NCBI GenBank assembly: GCA_038380435.1
Contig: JAWZYU010000025.1
Location: 42,478,691-42,542,690 of the forward strand
Direction: 5' to 3'
Source: Ryuthela nishihirai
Lineage: Eukaryota; Arthropoda; Arachnida; Araneae; Heptathelidae
Length of the DNA: 64,000 nucleotides
Made by a program: the position numbers and the translations under genes. Shown here piece after piece: positions 1 through 11,048 of the stretch. How positions within the stretch are numbered: the stretch's first letter is position 1; each line of letters opens with the position of its first letter. The notes under the pieces were generated by a model. It was not told where the DNA came from. It searched no databases and was given only the letters and a program-made list of their open reading frames with translations.

Positions 1-3000
1 AGGATTTTGTTACACGTTTTTTGTCTTTTCTCATGAACCATAGGTCGCATGACCTTGCTGTCAAGTTCGTGTTACTCGGCTCTAAAAGGGCTTTCGAATG
101 ACCCTATCGTGAGTCCTCTAGATCAATTAGGGGATATGCAGGATTTTGCTACACGTTTTTTCGCGTTTTCTCATGAACCATAGGTCGCATGACCTTGCTG
201 TGAAGTTCGTGTTACTCGGCTCTAAAAGGACTTTCGAATGACCCTATCGTGGGTCCTCTAGATCAATTAGGGGATATGCAGAAATTTGCTACACGTTTTT
301 GGCGTTTTCTCATGAACCATAGGTCGCATGACCTTGCTGTCAAGTTCGTGTTACTCTGCTCTAAAAGGGCTTTCGAATGACCCTATCGTGGGTCCTCTAG
401 GTCAATTAGGGGATATGCAGGATTTTGTTACACGTTTTTTGTCTTTTCTCATGAACCATAGGTCGCATGACCTTGCTGTCAAGTTCGTGTTACTCGGCTC
501 TAAAAGGGCTTTCGAATGACCCTATCGTGGGTCCTCTAGGTCAATTAGGGGATATGCAGGATTTTGTTACATGTTTTTGGCCTTTTCTCATGAACCATAT
601 GTCGCATGACCTTGCTGTCAAGTTCGTGTTACTCGGCTCTAAAAGGGCTTTCGCACGACCCTATCGTGGGTCCTCTAGGTCAATTAGGGGATATGCAGAA
701 TTTTGCTACACTTTTTGGCCTTTTCTCATGAACCATAGGTCGCATGACCTTGCTGTCAAGTTCGTGTTACTCGGCTCTAAAAGGGCTTTCGTGGGTCCTC
801 TAGGTCAATTAGGGGATATGCAGAATTTTGCTACACGTTTTTGGCGTTTTCTCATGAACCATAGGTCGCATGACCTTGCTGTCAAGTTCATGTTACTCGG
901 CTCTAAAAGGGCTTTCGAATGACCCTATCGTGAGTCCTCTAGGTCAATTAGGGTATATGCAGAATTTTGTTACACGTTTTTGGCGTTTTCTCATGAACCA
1001 TAGGTCGCATGAACTTGCTCTCAAGTTCGTGTTACTCGGCTCTAAAAGGGCTTTCGAATGACCCTATCGTGGGTCCTCTAGGTCAATTAGGGGTCGACTT
1101 CATATGCAGAATTTTGTTACACGTTTTTGGCTTTTTCTCGTGAACCATAGGTCGCATGACCTTGCTGTCAAGTTCGTGTTACTCGGCTCTAAATGGGCTT
1201 TCGAATGACCCTATCGTGTGTCCTCTAGGTCAATTAGGGTATCGACTTCATATGCAGAATTTTGTTACACGTTTTTGGCTTTTTCTCGTGAACCATAGGT
1301 CGCATGACCTTGCTGTCAAGTTCGTGTTACTCGGCTCTAAAAGGGGTTTCGAACGACCCTATCGTGGGTCCTCTAGGTCAATTAGAGGATATGCAGAATT
1401 TTGCTACACATTTTTGCCTTTTCTCATGAACCATAGGTCGCATGACCTTGCTGTCAAGTTCGTGTTACTCGGCCCTAAAAGGACTTTCGAATGACCCTAT
1501 CGTGGGTCCTCTAGGTCAATTAGGGGATATGCAGAATTTTGCTACACGTTTTTGGCGTTTTCTCATGAACCATAGGTCGCATGACCTTGCTGTCAAGTTC
1601 GTGTTACTCTGCTCTAAAACGGCTTTCGAATGACCCTATCGTGGGTCCTCTAGGTCAATTAGGGGTCGACTTCATATGCACAATTTTGTTACACGTTTTT
1701 TGCTTTTTTCATGAACCATAGGTCGCATGACCTTGCTGTCAAGTTCGTGTTACTCGGCTCTAAAAGGGCTTTCGAATGACCCAATCGTGGGTCCTCTAGG
1801 TCAATTAATGGATATGCAGAATTTTGCTACACGTTTTTGGCGTTTTCTCATGAACCATAGGTCGCATGACCTTGCTGTCAAATTCGTGTTACTCGGCCCT
1901 AAAAGGGCTTTCGAATGACCCTATCGTGGGTCCTCTAGGTCAATTTGGGGATATGCAGAATTTTGTTACACGTTTTTGGCTTTTTCTCGTGAACCATAGC
2001 TCGCATGACTTTGCTGTCAAGTTCGTGTTACTCGGCTCTAAAAGGGCTTTCGAATGACCCTATCGTGAGTACTCTAGGTCAATTAGGGGTTATGCAGAAT
2101 TTTGTTACACGTTTTTGGCGTTTTCTCATGAACCATAGGTCGCATGACCTTGCTGTCAAGTTCGTGTTACTCGGCTCTAAAAGGGCTTTCGAATGACCCT
2201 ATCGTGGGTCCTCTAGGTCAATTAGGGGATATGCAGAATTTTGCTACACGTTTTTGGCGTTTTCTCATGAACCATAGGTCGCATGACCTTGCTGTCAAGT
2301 TCGTGTTACTCGGCTCTAAACGGGCTTTCGCATGACCCTATCGTGGGTCCTCTAGGTCAATTAGGGGATATGCAGAATTTTGTTAAACGTTTTTGGCTTT
2401 TTCTCGTGAACCAGAGGTCGCATGACCTTGCTGTCAAGTTCGTGTTACTCGGCTCTAAAAGGGCTTTCGAATGACCCTATCGTGGGTCCTCTAGGTCAAT
2501 TAGGGGATATGCAGGATTTTGTTACACGTTTTTGGCCTTTTCTCATGAACCATAGGTCGCATGACCTTGCTGTCAAGTTCGTGTTACTCGGCTCTAAAAG
2601 GGCTTTCGAACGACCCAATCGTGGGTCCTCTAGCTCAATTAATGGATATGCAGAATTTTCCTACACGTTTTTGGCGTTTTCTCATGAACCATAGGTCGCA
2701 TGACCTTGCTGTCAAATTCGTGTTACTCGGCCGTAAAAGGGCTTTCGAATGACCCTATCGTGGGTCCTCTAGGTCAATTTGGTGTCGACTTCATATGCAG
2801 AATTTTGTTACACGTTTTTGGCTTTTTCTCGTGAACCATAGGTCGCATGACTTTGCTGTCAAGTTCGTGTTACTCGGCTCTAAAAGGGCTTTCGAATGAC
2901 CCTATCGTGAGTACTCTAGGTCAATTAGGGGATATGCAGAATTTTGTTACACGTTTTTGGCGTTTTCTCATGAACCATAGGTCGCATGACCTTGCTCTCA

Positions 3001-4436
3001 AGTTCGTGTTACTCGGCTCTAAAAGGGCTTTCGAATGACCCTATCGTGGGTCCTCTAGGTCAATTAGGGGATATGCAGAATTTTGCTACACGTTTTTGGC
3101 GTTTTCTCATGAACCATAGGTCGAATGACCTTGCTGTCAAGTTCGTGTTACTCGGATCTAAAAGGGCTTTCGAATGACCCTATCGTGGGTCCTCTAGGTC
3201 AATTAGGGGATATGCAGGATTTTGTTACACGTTTTTGGCGTTTTCTCATGAACCATAGGTCGCATGACCTTGCTGTCAAATTCGTGTTACTCGGCCCTAA
3301 AAGGGCTTTCGAATGACCCTATCGTGGGTCCTCTAGGTCAATTAGGGGATATGCAGAATTTTGTTACACGTTTTTGGCGTTTTCTCATGAACCATAGGTC
3401 GCATGACCTTGCTCTCAAGTTCGTGTTACTCGGCTCTAAAAGGGCTTTCGAATGACCCTATCGTGGGTCCTCTAGGTCAATTAGGGGATATGCAGAATTT
3501 TGCTACACGTTTTTGGCTTTTTCTCCTGAACCAGAGGTCGCATGACCTTGCTGTCAAGTTTGTGTTACTCGGCTCTAAAAGGGCTTTCGAATGACCCTAT
3601 CGTGGGTCCTCTAGGTCAATTAGGGGATATGCAGGATTTTGTTACACGTTTTTTGCCTTTTCTCATGAACCATAGGTCGCATGACCTTGCTGTCATGTTC
3701 GTGTTACTCGGCTCTAAAAGGGCTTTCGAATGACCCAATCGTGGGTCCTCTAGGTCAATTAGGGGATATGCAGAATTTTGTTACACGTTTTTGGCCTTTT
3801 CTCATGAACCATAGGTCGCATGATCTTGCTGTCAAGTTCATGTTACTCGGTTCTAAAAGGGCTTTCGCATGACCCTATCGTGGGTCCTCTAGGTCAATTA
3901 GGGGATATGCAGAATTTTGTTAAACGTTTTTGGCTTTTTCTCGTGAACCAGAGGTCGCATGATCTTGCTGTCAAGTTCGTGTTACTCGGCTCTAAAAGGG
4001 CTTTCGAATGACCCTATCGTGGGTCCTCTAGGTCAATTAGGGGATATGCAGGATTTCGTTACACGTTTTTGCCTTTTCTCATGAACTATAGGTCGCATGA
4101 CCTTGCTGTCAAGTTCGTGTTACTCGGCTGTAAAAGGGCTTTCGAATGACCCTATCGTGGGTCCTCTAGGTCAATTAGGGGATATGCAGAATTTTGTTAA
4201 ACCTTTTTGGCTTTTTCTCGTGAACCAGAGGTCGCATGACATTGCGGTCGAGTTCGTGTTACTCGGCTGTAAAAGGGCTTTCGAATGACCCTATCGTGGG
4301 TCCTCTAGGTCAATTAGGGATCGACTTCATATGCAGAATTTTGTTACACGTTTTTGTCTTTTTCTCGTGAATCATAGGTCGCCTGACCTTGCTGTCAAAT
4401 TCGTGTTACTGGGCTCTAAAAGGGCTTTCGAATCGA
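1..4436 (+). repeat. 139-bp satellite array, forward block
   Basis: About 32 tandem units, and the array continues beyond the left edge. The basic period is 139 bp, seen as regular recurrence of TTCTCATGAACCATAGGTCG. Some units (near 1095, 1238, 1665, 2782) carry GTCGACTTCATATGCAG in place of GGGATATGCAG and are about 147 bp long. One unit near 790 lacks about 12 bp around the GACCCTATC segment. Units differ by scattered point changes with no obvious higher-order period. Every unit is open for 63 codons, but 139 is not a multiple of three, so these are chance frames and not a repeat protein. Confidence 0.97.
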
Positions 4437-5047
4437 CCTCTAATTGACCTAGAGGACCCACGATAGGGTCATTCGAAAGCCCTTTTAGAGCCGAGTAACA
4501 CGAACTTGACAGCAAGGTCATGCGACCTCTGGTTCACGAGAAAAAGCCGAAAACCTGTAACAAAATTCTGCAAATCCCCTAATTGACCTAGAGGACCCAC
4601 GATAGGGTCATTCGAATTCCCTTTTAGAGACGAGTGACACGAACTTGACAACAAGGTCATGCGACCTGTGGTTCACGAGAAAAAGCCAAAGACGTGTAAC
4701 AAAATGTTGCATATGAAGTCGACCCCTAATTGACCTAGAAGACCCACGATAGGGTCATTCAAAAGCCCTTTAAGAGCCTAGTAACACGAACTTGACAGCA
4801 AGGTCATGCGACCTATGGTTCACCAGAAAAAGCCAAAAGCGTGCAATAAAATTCTGCATATGAAGTCGACCCCTAATTGACCTAGAGGACCCACGATAGG
4901 GTCATTCGAAAGCCCTTTTAGAACCGAGTAACTCGAACTTGACAACAAGATCATGGACCTCTGGTTCACGAGAAAAAGCCAAAAACGTGTAACAAAATTC
5001 TGCATATCCCCTAATTCACCTAGAGGACCCACGATAGGGTCAGTCGA
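4437..5047 (-). repeat. 139-bp satellite array, inverted block
   Basis: Just over four units of the same satellite run in the opposite orientation. The switch lies inside ...TTTCGAATCGACCTCTAATT near 4436. The inverted units include the GTCGACTTCATATGC variant (4708-4724 and 4857-4873 read in reverse). The block ends abruptly at about 5047, next to non-repetitive sequence. Confidence 0.95.
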
Positions 5048-5090
5048 AAGGTTGATAAGATTTCGTCGAACTTAATAATCATAAAAAGAG

Positions 5091-5478
5091 GGGCGGGGGT
5101 GGCTCAGTCGGTAGCGCGACAGGCTCGTAATCTGTAGTTCCCAGGTTCGAGTCCCAGCTGGGTCAGCGTTGAGATTTATCTCTGCAAAATTCCCCGCTCT
5201 GCCCACGGTCAGTAGAGGGACACCGATGGGCTTGGAAAGGCCGCCGTCCGTCGGATGGAACGTTAAGCCGTGGCCCCGTGTGCGGGAGCGCCATACCCTG
5301 TGCACGTTAAAGAACACGCTGGATGGCCTTGACGGGAGGCTACCATCTGTCTCCCAACAGCTGTTCCAGTGGGTCCCCTCCCTCAACCTTCTCTGAGCCT
5401 TCGGGGTCCTTGTGACCTGGCTATTTAGCCCATGGTGTGCAAAAAAGTGCCGCTCAGAGGTAAAACAATCCAACCCAT
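5091..5478 (+). mobile_element. SINE-A, full length
   Basis: tRNA-derived SINE. The head has an A box (TGGCTCAGTCGGTAGCG) and a B box (GGTTCGAGTCC), with a Thr(CGU)-like anticodon loop CTCGTAA. The conserved middle follows (5200-5300, GGATGG/AACGTTAAGCCGTGG and GCACGTTAAAGAACAC), and the copy ends in AAAACAATCCAACCCA. It sits 43 bp beyond the satellite edge. The 76-aa and longer frames here are translations of the SINE. Confidence 0.93.
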
Positions 5479-5489
5479 AATATGACCAC

Positions 5490-6200
5490 TGATTTCGATT
5501 TGTGCACCAATGTGATTTGAAGATGATGATCAACTCATTCCGAACTTCAGGATTTATCCTTTCAGGTAGTAATAAGACTGAATCCGATAGAGAGTTACAG
5601 CACTGACTTCTTCCTTCCCTTGTTTGACTTCGATGACATAGTTTGGTTCTGTGGGTGGTGCTTTGGAAGACGGACTCTCGGATCGCTGATGAGAGGCAAC
5701 GATTTATGGGTGCCGAGTGCACTCGCTAATTACGTGCGGCGCGTGTAACGGCGGCCACCAATGGAGAGCCACTGGCAGCTTCATCACGCCGCCAGTCATA
5801 AACGAACGCCGAGACTTGGGCCGCCCGCCTGCAAACAACTGGGCCAGCTGACGAGGTCACAATTACCAGGGCACTAAACGGTCGACACCCAGCGATTGGC
5901 GATGGCTAATAAATCTGTGTCTGTACCCACGAAGGCTCTAAACATGCGAGGGCTCCGTTAGACGAGATTGCTGGGGGAACGAAAGATATTAAACTTCTGA
6001 CCCATCTGCTGTGTCATGAACTCCGATGACTTCTTCTCCGGGATATTTAAGCCTGTTCGCAGCGTGCTAACGATATCTGTCCAGAAACTCTTATTGGTAA
6101 GCCAGTGATGGTTAATTTAAAAGACAACAGGTAAAAAAGCCACAGCATTTTCTGTCTTCATTTCTTGCCAATCATCAGATTTTTAATAAAAAATAAAATT
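5490..6200. other. non-repetitive stretch, GC-rich centre
   Basis: No repeat or gene recognised. The part from 5640 to 5960 is clearly richer in G+C than its surroundings and contains CCGCC/GGCGG-type words. A frame on the minus strand spans 5072-5722 but half of it is SINE-A, so it is not called as a gene. It could be a regulatory island or an unrecognised exon. Confidence 0.3.
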
Positions 6201-6207
6201 ATAATAA

Positions 6208-6387
6208 ATACCCCGTCAAGCAGCTGCTTGCCACAGAGGTCCACAGAGTGTCAGTTTATATGCCACAGTAGAAGATCTGAGAGGATGGCAGGACCTCAGC
6301 AGAAAACAACACGAACATCCATGCCTTACCCGGGGCTCGAACCCAGGTGCCGTAGATCAGTAGCCAAGCGCGCTAACCACTCGGCCA
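6208..6387 (-). mobile_element. SINE-B monomer
   Basis: Read on the minus strand: a tRNA-like head (GGCCGAGTGGTTAGCGCGC, then a B box GGTTCGAGCCC), the body, and the 3' end AAGCAGCTGCTTG followed by GGGGTATTTATT. It has a B-box variant near 6350 and a GTCAAG change near the tail. Confidence 0.9.
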
Positions 6388-6419
6388 GTTTGTAAACGTA
6401 GTGTCCTTGCTGCGAAGAT

Positions 6420-6830
6420 GGTTCAGTTACTTTAACTCTGGAGATATTCGTTTCATATTGAGTTATTTTAACCCTGAGAAGCAATATCTGGAGACATTAC
6501 TTTAGCTATGAAAGGCAATCTCTTAAATTCAAAAAGCCTAAATCAGACAGGCAAGTTCTTGAGCTGAATTATTTTAACTCTGAGCAATAATCTCTTGATC
6601 GGAGTAACTATCAGTGGCATCCTTTAAAATTCAATAGCTTAAACTCTGAAAGGCAATTGTTTTAGTTTAGTCACTAACGTTGAGTGGCAATCGCTTGACC
6701 TGAAACAATCTTAACTTTAAGAGGTAAGCTTTTCAACTAACTTTCACTCTTGAAAGGTAATCTCTTGAGCTGAGCAATTTTAACTCTGAATGGTGATCGT
6801 TTCAGATCAGTAATTTAAATTGTGATTGGA
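6420..6830 (+). repeat. decayed ~45-bp tandem repeat
   Basis: Words such as TTTTAACTCTGA, GGCAATCTCTTGA and GAGCTGA recur at roughly 40-50 bp spacing (for example near 6466, 6576, 6645, 6705, 6765, 6790). The units are strongly diverged. It appears to be an old minisatellite; no coding frame. Confidence 0.6.
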
Positions 6831-6868
6831 CTGATGTCTCGCCTTTTTCACAGACATTCTATTTGACA

Positions 6869-7246
6869 GGGGCGGGGGTAGCTCAGTCGGTAGCGCGCCA
6901 GGCTCGTAATCTGTAGTTCCTGGGTTCGAGTCCCAACTGGGTCAGCGTTGAGATTTATCTCCGCCAAATTCCCCGCCCTGCCCATGGTCAGTAGGGGATA
7001 CCGATGGGCTTGGAAAGGCCGTCATCCGTCGGATGGGACGTTAAGCCGTGGCCCGTGTGCGGGAGAGCCATACCCTTTGCACGTTAAAGAACACGCTGGA
7101 TGGCCTTGACGGGAGGCTACCATCTGTCTCCCAACAGCTGTTCCAGTGAATCCCCTAACCTTCTCTGAGCCTTCGGTGTCTTTGTGACCTGGCCATTTAG
7201 CCCATGGTGCGCAAAAAAGTGCCGCTCAGAGGTAAAACAATCCAAT
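6869..7246 (+). mobile_element. SINE-A, full length
   Basis: The tRNA head, conserved middle and AAAACAATCCAATC end are all present. One C is missing near GTGGCCCGTGTG, and a short deletion precedes CCTAACCTTCTC. Confidence 0.92.
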
Positions 7247-7446
7247 CTCTCTGACTTACTATATTGACCAGTTCCATTCAAATGGATCGGATCAAGCAAT
7301 TCTGTAGTCCGGAGCCTAATTACTCTGGAGCTAAATAAATAAATACGAGCAGCGTGTTTTATACAGCATTACCAACACATCACTTGAAGCGCTGCTCTAG
7401 AGTATAAAAGGAAAATACTCTAAATCTACGAAACAGTTTGCTGAAA

Positions 7447-7606
7447 CAAAAAATAGGTCTTGAGTGGGATTCGAAATCACCTCTGCTCACCATTACACCA
7501 TCAGCGGTTGACTTTTTTCGCAGATAATATGATTTATAGACTTTCCTGCTGGCATGTTACTGCGACACATGGGTTCGAATCACACTCACGGCAAAACTAA
7601 AAAACA
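7447..7606. repeat. inverted pair of tRNA-like remnants
   Basis: Minus-strand 7447-7513 contains GGTGTAATGGTGAG and a T-arm-like TTTCGAATCCCACTC. Plus-strand 7540-7606 contains CATGGGTTCGAATCACACTCACGGC. Both resemble the tRNA-like sequence at 12481-12552, including the AAAAAC-type 3' flank. They face opposite ways, giving a foldback. Neither folds as a complete tRNA. Confidence 0.45.
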
Positions 7607-7635
7607 ATTCTGCTTTTCACGAGTCCCATGTCTAC

Positions 7636-8012
7636 AGTTGGATTGTTTTACCTATGAGCGGCACTTTTTTGCACGCCATGGGCTGGCCAGGTCACATGGA
7701 CCCCGAAGGCTCAGAGAAGGTTGGGAGAGGGGACCCACTGGAACAGCTGTTGGGAGACAGATGGTAGCCTCCCGTCAAGGCCATCCAGTGTGTTCTTTAA
7801 CGTGCACAGAGTATGGCTCTCCCGCACACGGGGTCACGACTTAACGTCCCATGCGACGGACGGTGGCCTTTCCAAGCCCATCGGTGTCCCCTACTGACCA
7901 TGAACAGGGAGGGGAATTTTGCGGATATAAATCTCAACGCTTACCCCGCTGGGACTCGAACCTGGGAACTACAGATTAGGAGCCTGGCGCGCTACCGACT
8001 GAGCCCCTCCCC
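7636..8012 (-). mobile_element. SINE-A, full length
   Basis: The 3' end (TTGTTTTACCTATGAGCGGC in reverse) is on the left and the tRNA head is on the right. There is a deletion in the GGGCTGGCCAGG segment and the A box is damaged (ACTGAGCCCCTCCCCCC). Confidence 0.9.
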
Positions 8013-8224
8013 CCCATCTCTGCATTAATCGAATGATGTCGTAATATTGGTGTACGTTCGACATCATTGTCATGGCCCCCCACAAGGGTGGGGCTGACAG
8101 GGCTCTAGCCTGGGGGCCCGGGAATAGGGGGAAGGGGCCGGCGTGGCGGTCGGCCAGTTAAGTGAGATGAACAGAAGACAAAAAGCGACAAAAAGTGAAC
8201 TTCTATAGAACCTGAACAAGATTT

Positions 8225-8720
8225 CAGAATTTCCTAGTTTACCCAGTATCGGATTTGATTATCAATGACTTAAAGGCAATGTTTGAAGCAGCAGATACCA
8301 TGTGTGAATTATTCTCACCCATTTTGAACTTCCAGAACTTAGAAGATGGTCAACTTACCGCAAAACTTGTAAATACATATGAGAAAGATCTGTCAGAAGA
8401 CTTACTGCACAAAATCCTTCACCTTAAAAGTATTCACAAGAGAGTTTTCGGCACTGAAAGAAGCCCGAGTAGACTTCTGAACGCAATTTACGACAAAAAA
8501 CTGGAAGGTATATTTGCCAATATCTGCCTCGCCATAAAACTGTTTTGTACAGTACCAGTTACTGTTTCTTCAGCAGACTGGGAAATCCATTTAGTATATC
8601 CCATCTAACACACGGCGGTAAAATTTATCTTCCCATCTAACGTGTATTCGTGTCAGAAGAGACTGGCAACTCCATTTTGAAAGCATGGCAAAGAAGCACA
8701 ACTAGTTAGTCAAGAGCGAC
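8225..8720 (+). pseudogene. hAT transposase C-terminal fragment
   Basis: The frame at 8255-8608 encodes a segment with the C-terminal dimerisation signature of hAT transposases, in particular IFANICLAIKLFCTVPVTVSSA, which resembles the region before the conserved ERSFS-type block of ZMYM1-like hAT proteins. The frame then runs into unrelated codons and stops. At 8693-8720 the reading CAACTAGTTAGTCAAGAGCGACTT resumes hAT-like sequence, and it continues beyond the inserted MITE at 9257. The N-terminal part and catalytic core are absent. It is a dead transposon relic and not a host gene. The GC-rich part at 8060-8150 may belong to the same element, but this was not established. Confidence 0.65.
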
Positions 8721-8724
8721 TTAA

Positions 8725-9252
8725 CCCTTTCAGGACCATAAGGTTTCTAAGAGTAAATATTAGTATGTAACTGTTTATTTTAGTTTGTTTAGACGTAAAA
8801 TAAATAAAAATCATAAGTAAAATACATAACAATGTGTAGTTTTTTTGGAATTTTATGGGAAATATTTTTCCTAATGGACTATAAAGGTAACACAAATTAT
8901 AGTTAGGCTTATTATGCAATGTCTTTTATTTATTGGTTTATTAGAACAAAATGTTAACTAAAACAATACAAAATTATGAAATAAAATTACTATACAAAAT
9001 GATGTGCTAATTATGATATTCTGCGAAGCAATTTCTTTTGGTAGTGAGGCAAAGATGGACATTGCACATAGTACATATATTATGCGTCCTGACAGTTCTG
9101 TTTTTGTTTTCTAAACGTTCCCGTTTACGTAATTGCGTTCGGCATACGTTCTATTTTGACATTCTGTATAAAAAATGCAGATAAGGTTATAATTAAATAC
9201 GACAATCACCAATTTTAAAATGGGAAAAATGTTTCCCTTAGTCGTGAAAGGG
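8725..9252. mobile_element. piggyBac-type MITE
   Basis: A 528-bp non-coding element flanked on both sides by TTAA (8721-8724 and 9253-9256). Its ends are inverted: CCCTTTCAGGACCATAAGG on the left, and the reverse of CCTTAGTCGTGAAAGGG on the right. TTAA duplications with CCC/GGG termini are the hallmark of piggyBac. It interrupts hAT coding sequence: the codons on either side of the two TTAA sites read through in one frame if it is removed. Confidence 0.82.
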
Positions 9253-9363
9253 TTAATCATCAAGCAATTTTGTGCATCGAAAATGATTTAGCTAAGCAAG
9301 TTGATTTTACTGGAGTTATTCAAAAATTTGCGACGACCAAAGCCAGAAAATATACTTTGAGAT
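9253..9363 (+). pseudogene. hAT transposase extreme C-terminus
   Basis: This continues the hAT fragment after the MITE: HQAILCIENDLAKQVDFTG and then a short lysine/arginine-containing end before TGA, similar to the tail of ZMYM1-like hAT proteins. It is in frame with the codons just before 8721. Confidence 0.65.
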
Positions 9364-9418
9364 AATTTTTGATATTATTGTAAGTTTTTATTATGCAATT
9401 CCATATAGTTTTTTTAAT

Positions 9419-9889
9419 AAGTGGCCGAGTGGTTAGCGCGCTTGGCTACTGATCTACGGGACCTGGGTTCGAGCCCCGGGTAAGAGCATGGCTGTTTGTG
9501 TCGTTTTTCTGCTGAGGTCCTGCCATCCTCACAGACCTTCTACTATGGCATATAAACTGACAGGCTCCTGTCAGACCTCTGTGGCAAGCAGCTGCTTGAG
9601 GGGGTATTTATTTTATTTACATTGGATCGTGCGAGCTCACAAAAACCTGGATCGTGTGGGCCCACTCACAGAAATATTGAGCGTGTGCAGTTACCGTTCA
9701 CAGCAAACTGGAGCGTGTGGTAACTGCACACGCTCCAGTTTGCTGTGAACGGTAACTGGAGCGTGTACAGTTGCTGTACACGTTCCTGAGGTCCTGCCAT
9801 CCTCTCAGACCTTCTACTATGGCATATAAACTGACAGGCTCCTGTCAGACCTCTGTGGCAAGCAGCTGCTTGAGGGGGTATTTATTATA
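9419..9889 (+). mobile_element. SINE-B dimer with palindromic linker
   Basis: Unit 1 has a complete tRNA-like head (9421-9490) and body to about 9612. The linker (9613-9784) holds a nearly perfect hairpin whose arms read ACCGTTCACAGCAAACTGG and its complement, plus a smaller GTGTACAGTTGCTGTACAC hairpin. Unit 2 (9785-9889) lacks the tRNA head and starts at CCTGAGGTCCTGCC. The second tail ends GGGGGTATTTATTA. Confidence 0.92.
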
Positions 9890-9989
9890 TTTTTATTATT
9901 ATAAATGTTACTTTTGTATCGTCATTAAAACTCGCTTATTTTGCACTAAATCCTGTAGAACAGCACGCTGCTCTTAACCTAAGCGATAT

Positions 9990-10355
9990 AGGTAGGGGGC
10001 CCCGCCAAAGATCCTGGCCTTGGGGCCTGCTTCAGGATGTGGGGGCCCTGATTGTTAGACCAGCTGGGCCTGCCCTTTTTTTTAATCAAGAAAGCTGCCA
10101 GTTTCTAAAGATTTATTGTGCAGTGTTCTGATGCTGCTATGCGATGGCGTATCCTTCTTGAACTCTGTGAGGATATTTCTCTCTACTTGAATAACCCATT
10201 GGATTTTAGAAAACCAACCAGTACAGGTGGTTTTCTCCTGTGGACTGCCATTTTAATATCTGAAAGGATGCAGCATACGATCTGTAGAATTACAGCATAC
10301 ACTAAAAAAAAAATTAATTATCAAATCGGACACTCAAATGCAGCCACCCCATGAT
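9990..10355. other. unassigned, possible old transposon
   Basis: GC-rich words near 9990-10070 (GGGGGCCCCGCCAAAG, GGGGGCCCTGATTG) resemble the texture of the segment at 8060-8150. The rest (10100-10355) has short frames without recognisable domains. No gene called. Confidence 0.25.
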
Positions 10356-10359
10356 TCTG

Positions 10360-10402
10360 TCATCATCATCATCATCCTCAAGCAGCCATGGGCTACGGAG
10401 GT
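10360..10402 (-). mobile_element. LINE 3' end, inverted
   Basis: On the minus strand this reads CCTCCGTAGCCCATGGCTGC, then TTGAGG and a (ATG)n tail, matching the 3' ends of the LINE copies at 26020-26078 and 31820-31866. Confidence 0.8.
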
Positions 10403-10770
10403 TTTAAACAGGCTTTTTTGGGACACTAACTGTACTCTTTTAGGAAAAAAGGAGCAGAAGAGACAGAATTATCTGAGTGATAAGGCACTTGAGCTTATTT
10501 CGGAAAGAAAGAACTGCAGGAATGTCCTTAATCAATACCCTACTAGTACTAATAGAAAGCATTACAGAGAACTTAATAAACGTGTAAAGGATAAGATCTT
10601 TGGTTCTTCTGATAAGAATCTTTGGCTTGATGGTTTGGCTGACAAAGCCGAGGAAGCAGTTAGACAGCACAACAGCAGAGAGGTGTACCAGATAGTTAAT
10701 GTTTTGTGTGGTAGAAAACGGACAGGTATACAGGGATTGAAGGATAAACAAGGTAAGGTTCATGATTCTG
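10403..10770 (+). pseudogene. LINE ORF fragment (endonuclease-RT linker)
   Basis: The plus-strand frame from about 10390 contains LSDKALELISERKNC, HYRELNKRVKDKI and KAEEAVRQHNSREVYQI. Such sequence lies between the endonuclease and reverse transcriptase in RTE/CR1-like LINEs. It abuts the oppositely oriented LINE 3' end at 10360-10402, the layout left by twin priming. The frame loses LINE similarity at about 10770. No catalytic residues are present. Confidence 0.6.
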
Positions 10771-10859
10771 TAATATTTTTTAAATCAATTTTCACATTGT
10801 CTAGGAACTATTGTCTTAGTGAATTGATTAGGGACCTGTACTTAATGAGCTGCGATTTC

Positions 10860-11036
10860 ATCGGAAAACCGTCTTTCACAATCTCTCGGGGACGTTATAT
10901 ACACTGCTCGACATTGAAATTGCCCCACCCGGAAGGACGTGTCGTACAAACATGCAAATAGAAGGGTGGGTGTACGCAATTGAATTATGCAAATGATGAT
11001 AATCTGGAGCCAATGACGTGTGTCGCTCAAGAGATA
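10860..11036. other. DNA-transposon-like fragment
   Basis: An A+T/G+C-mixed non-coding segment (GCCCCACCCGGAAGGACG, ACAAACATGCAAATAG). It ends in the target site of the following SINE-A and resumes after it at 11446. Identity unknown; the texture resembles Tc1-like untranslated regions. Confidence 0.25.
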
Positions 11037-11048
11037 AAAGATGCAAGA

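Noticed and set aside
328..4288. Many 63-codon frames with nearly identical proteins
   Set aside because: They come from the 139-bp satellite. The period is not a multiple of three, the frames overlap, and they are interrupted at each unit.
5100..5165. tRNA gene calls at SINE heads
   Set aside because: The heads keep A and B boxes but the acceptor and anticodon stems are poor and the SINE body follows directly.
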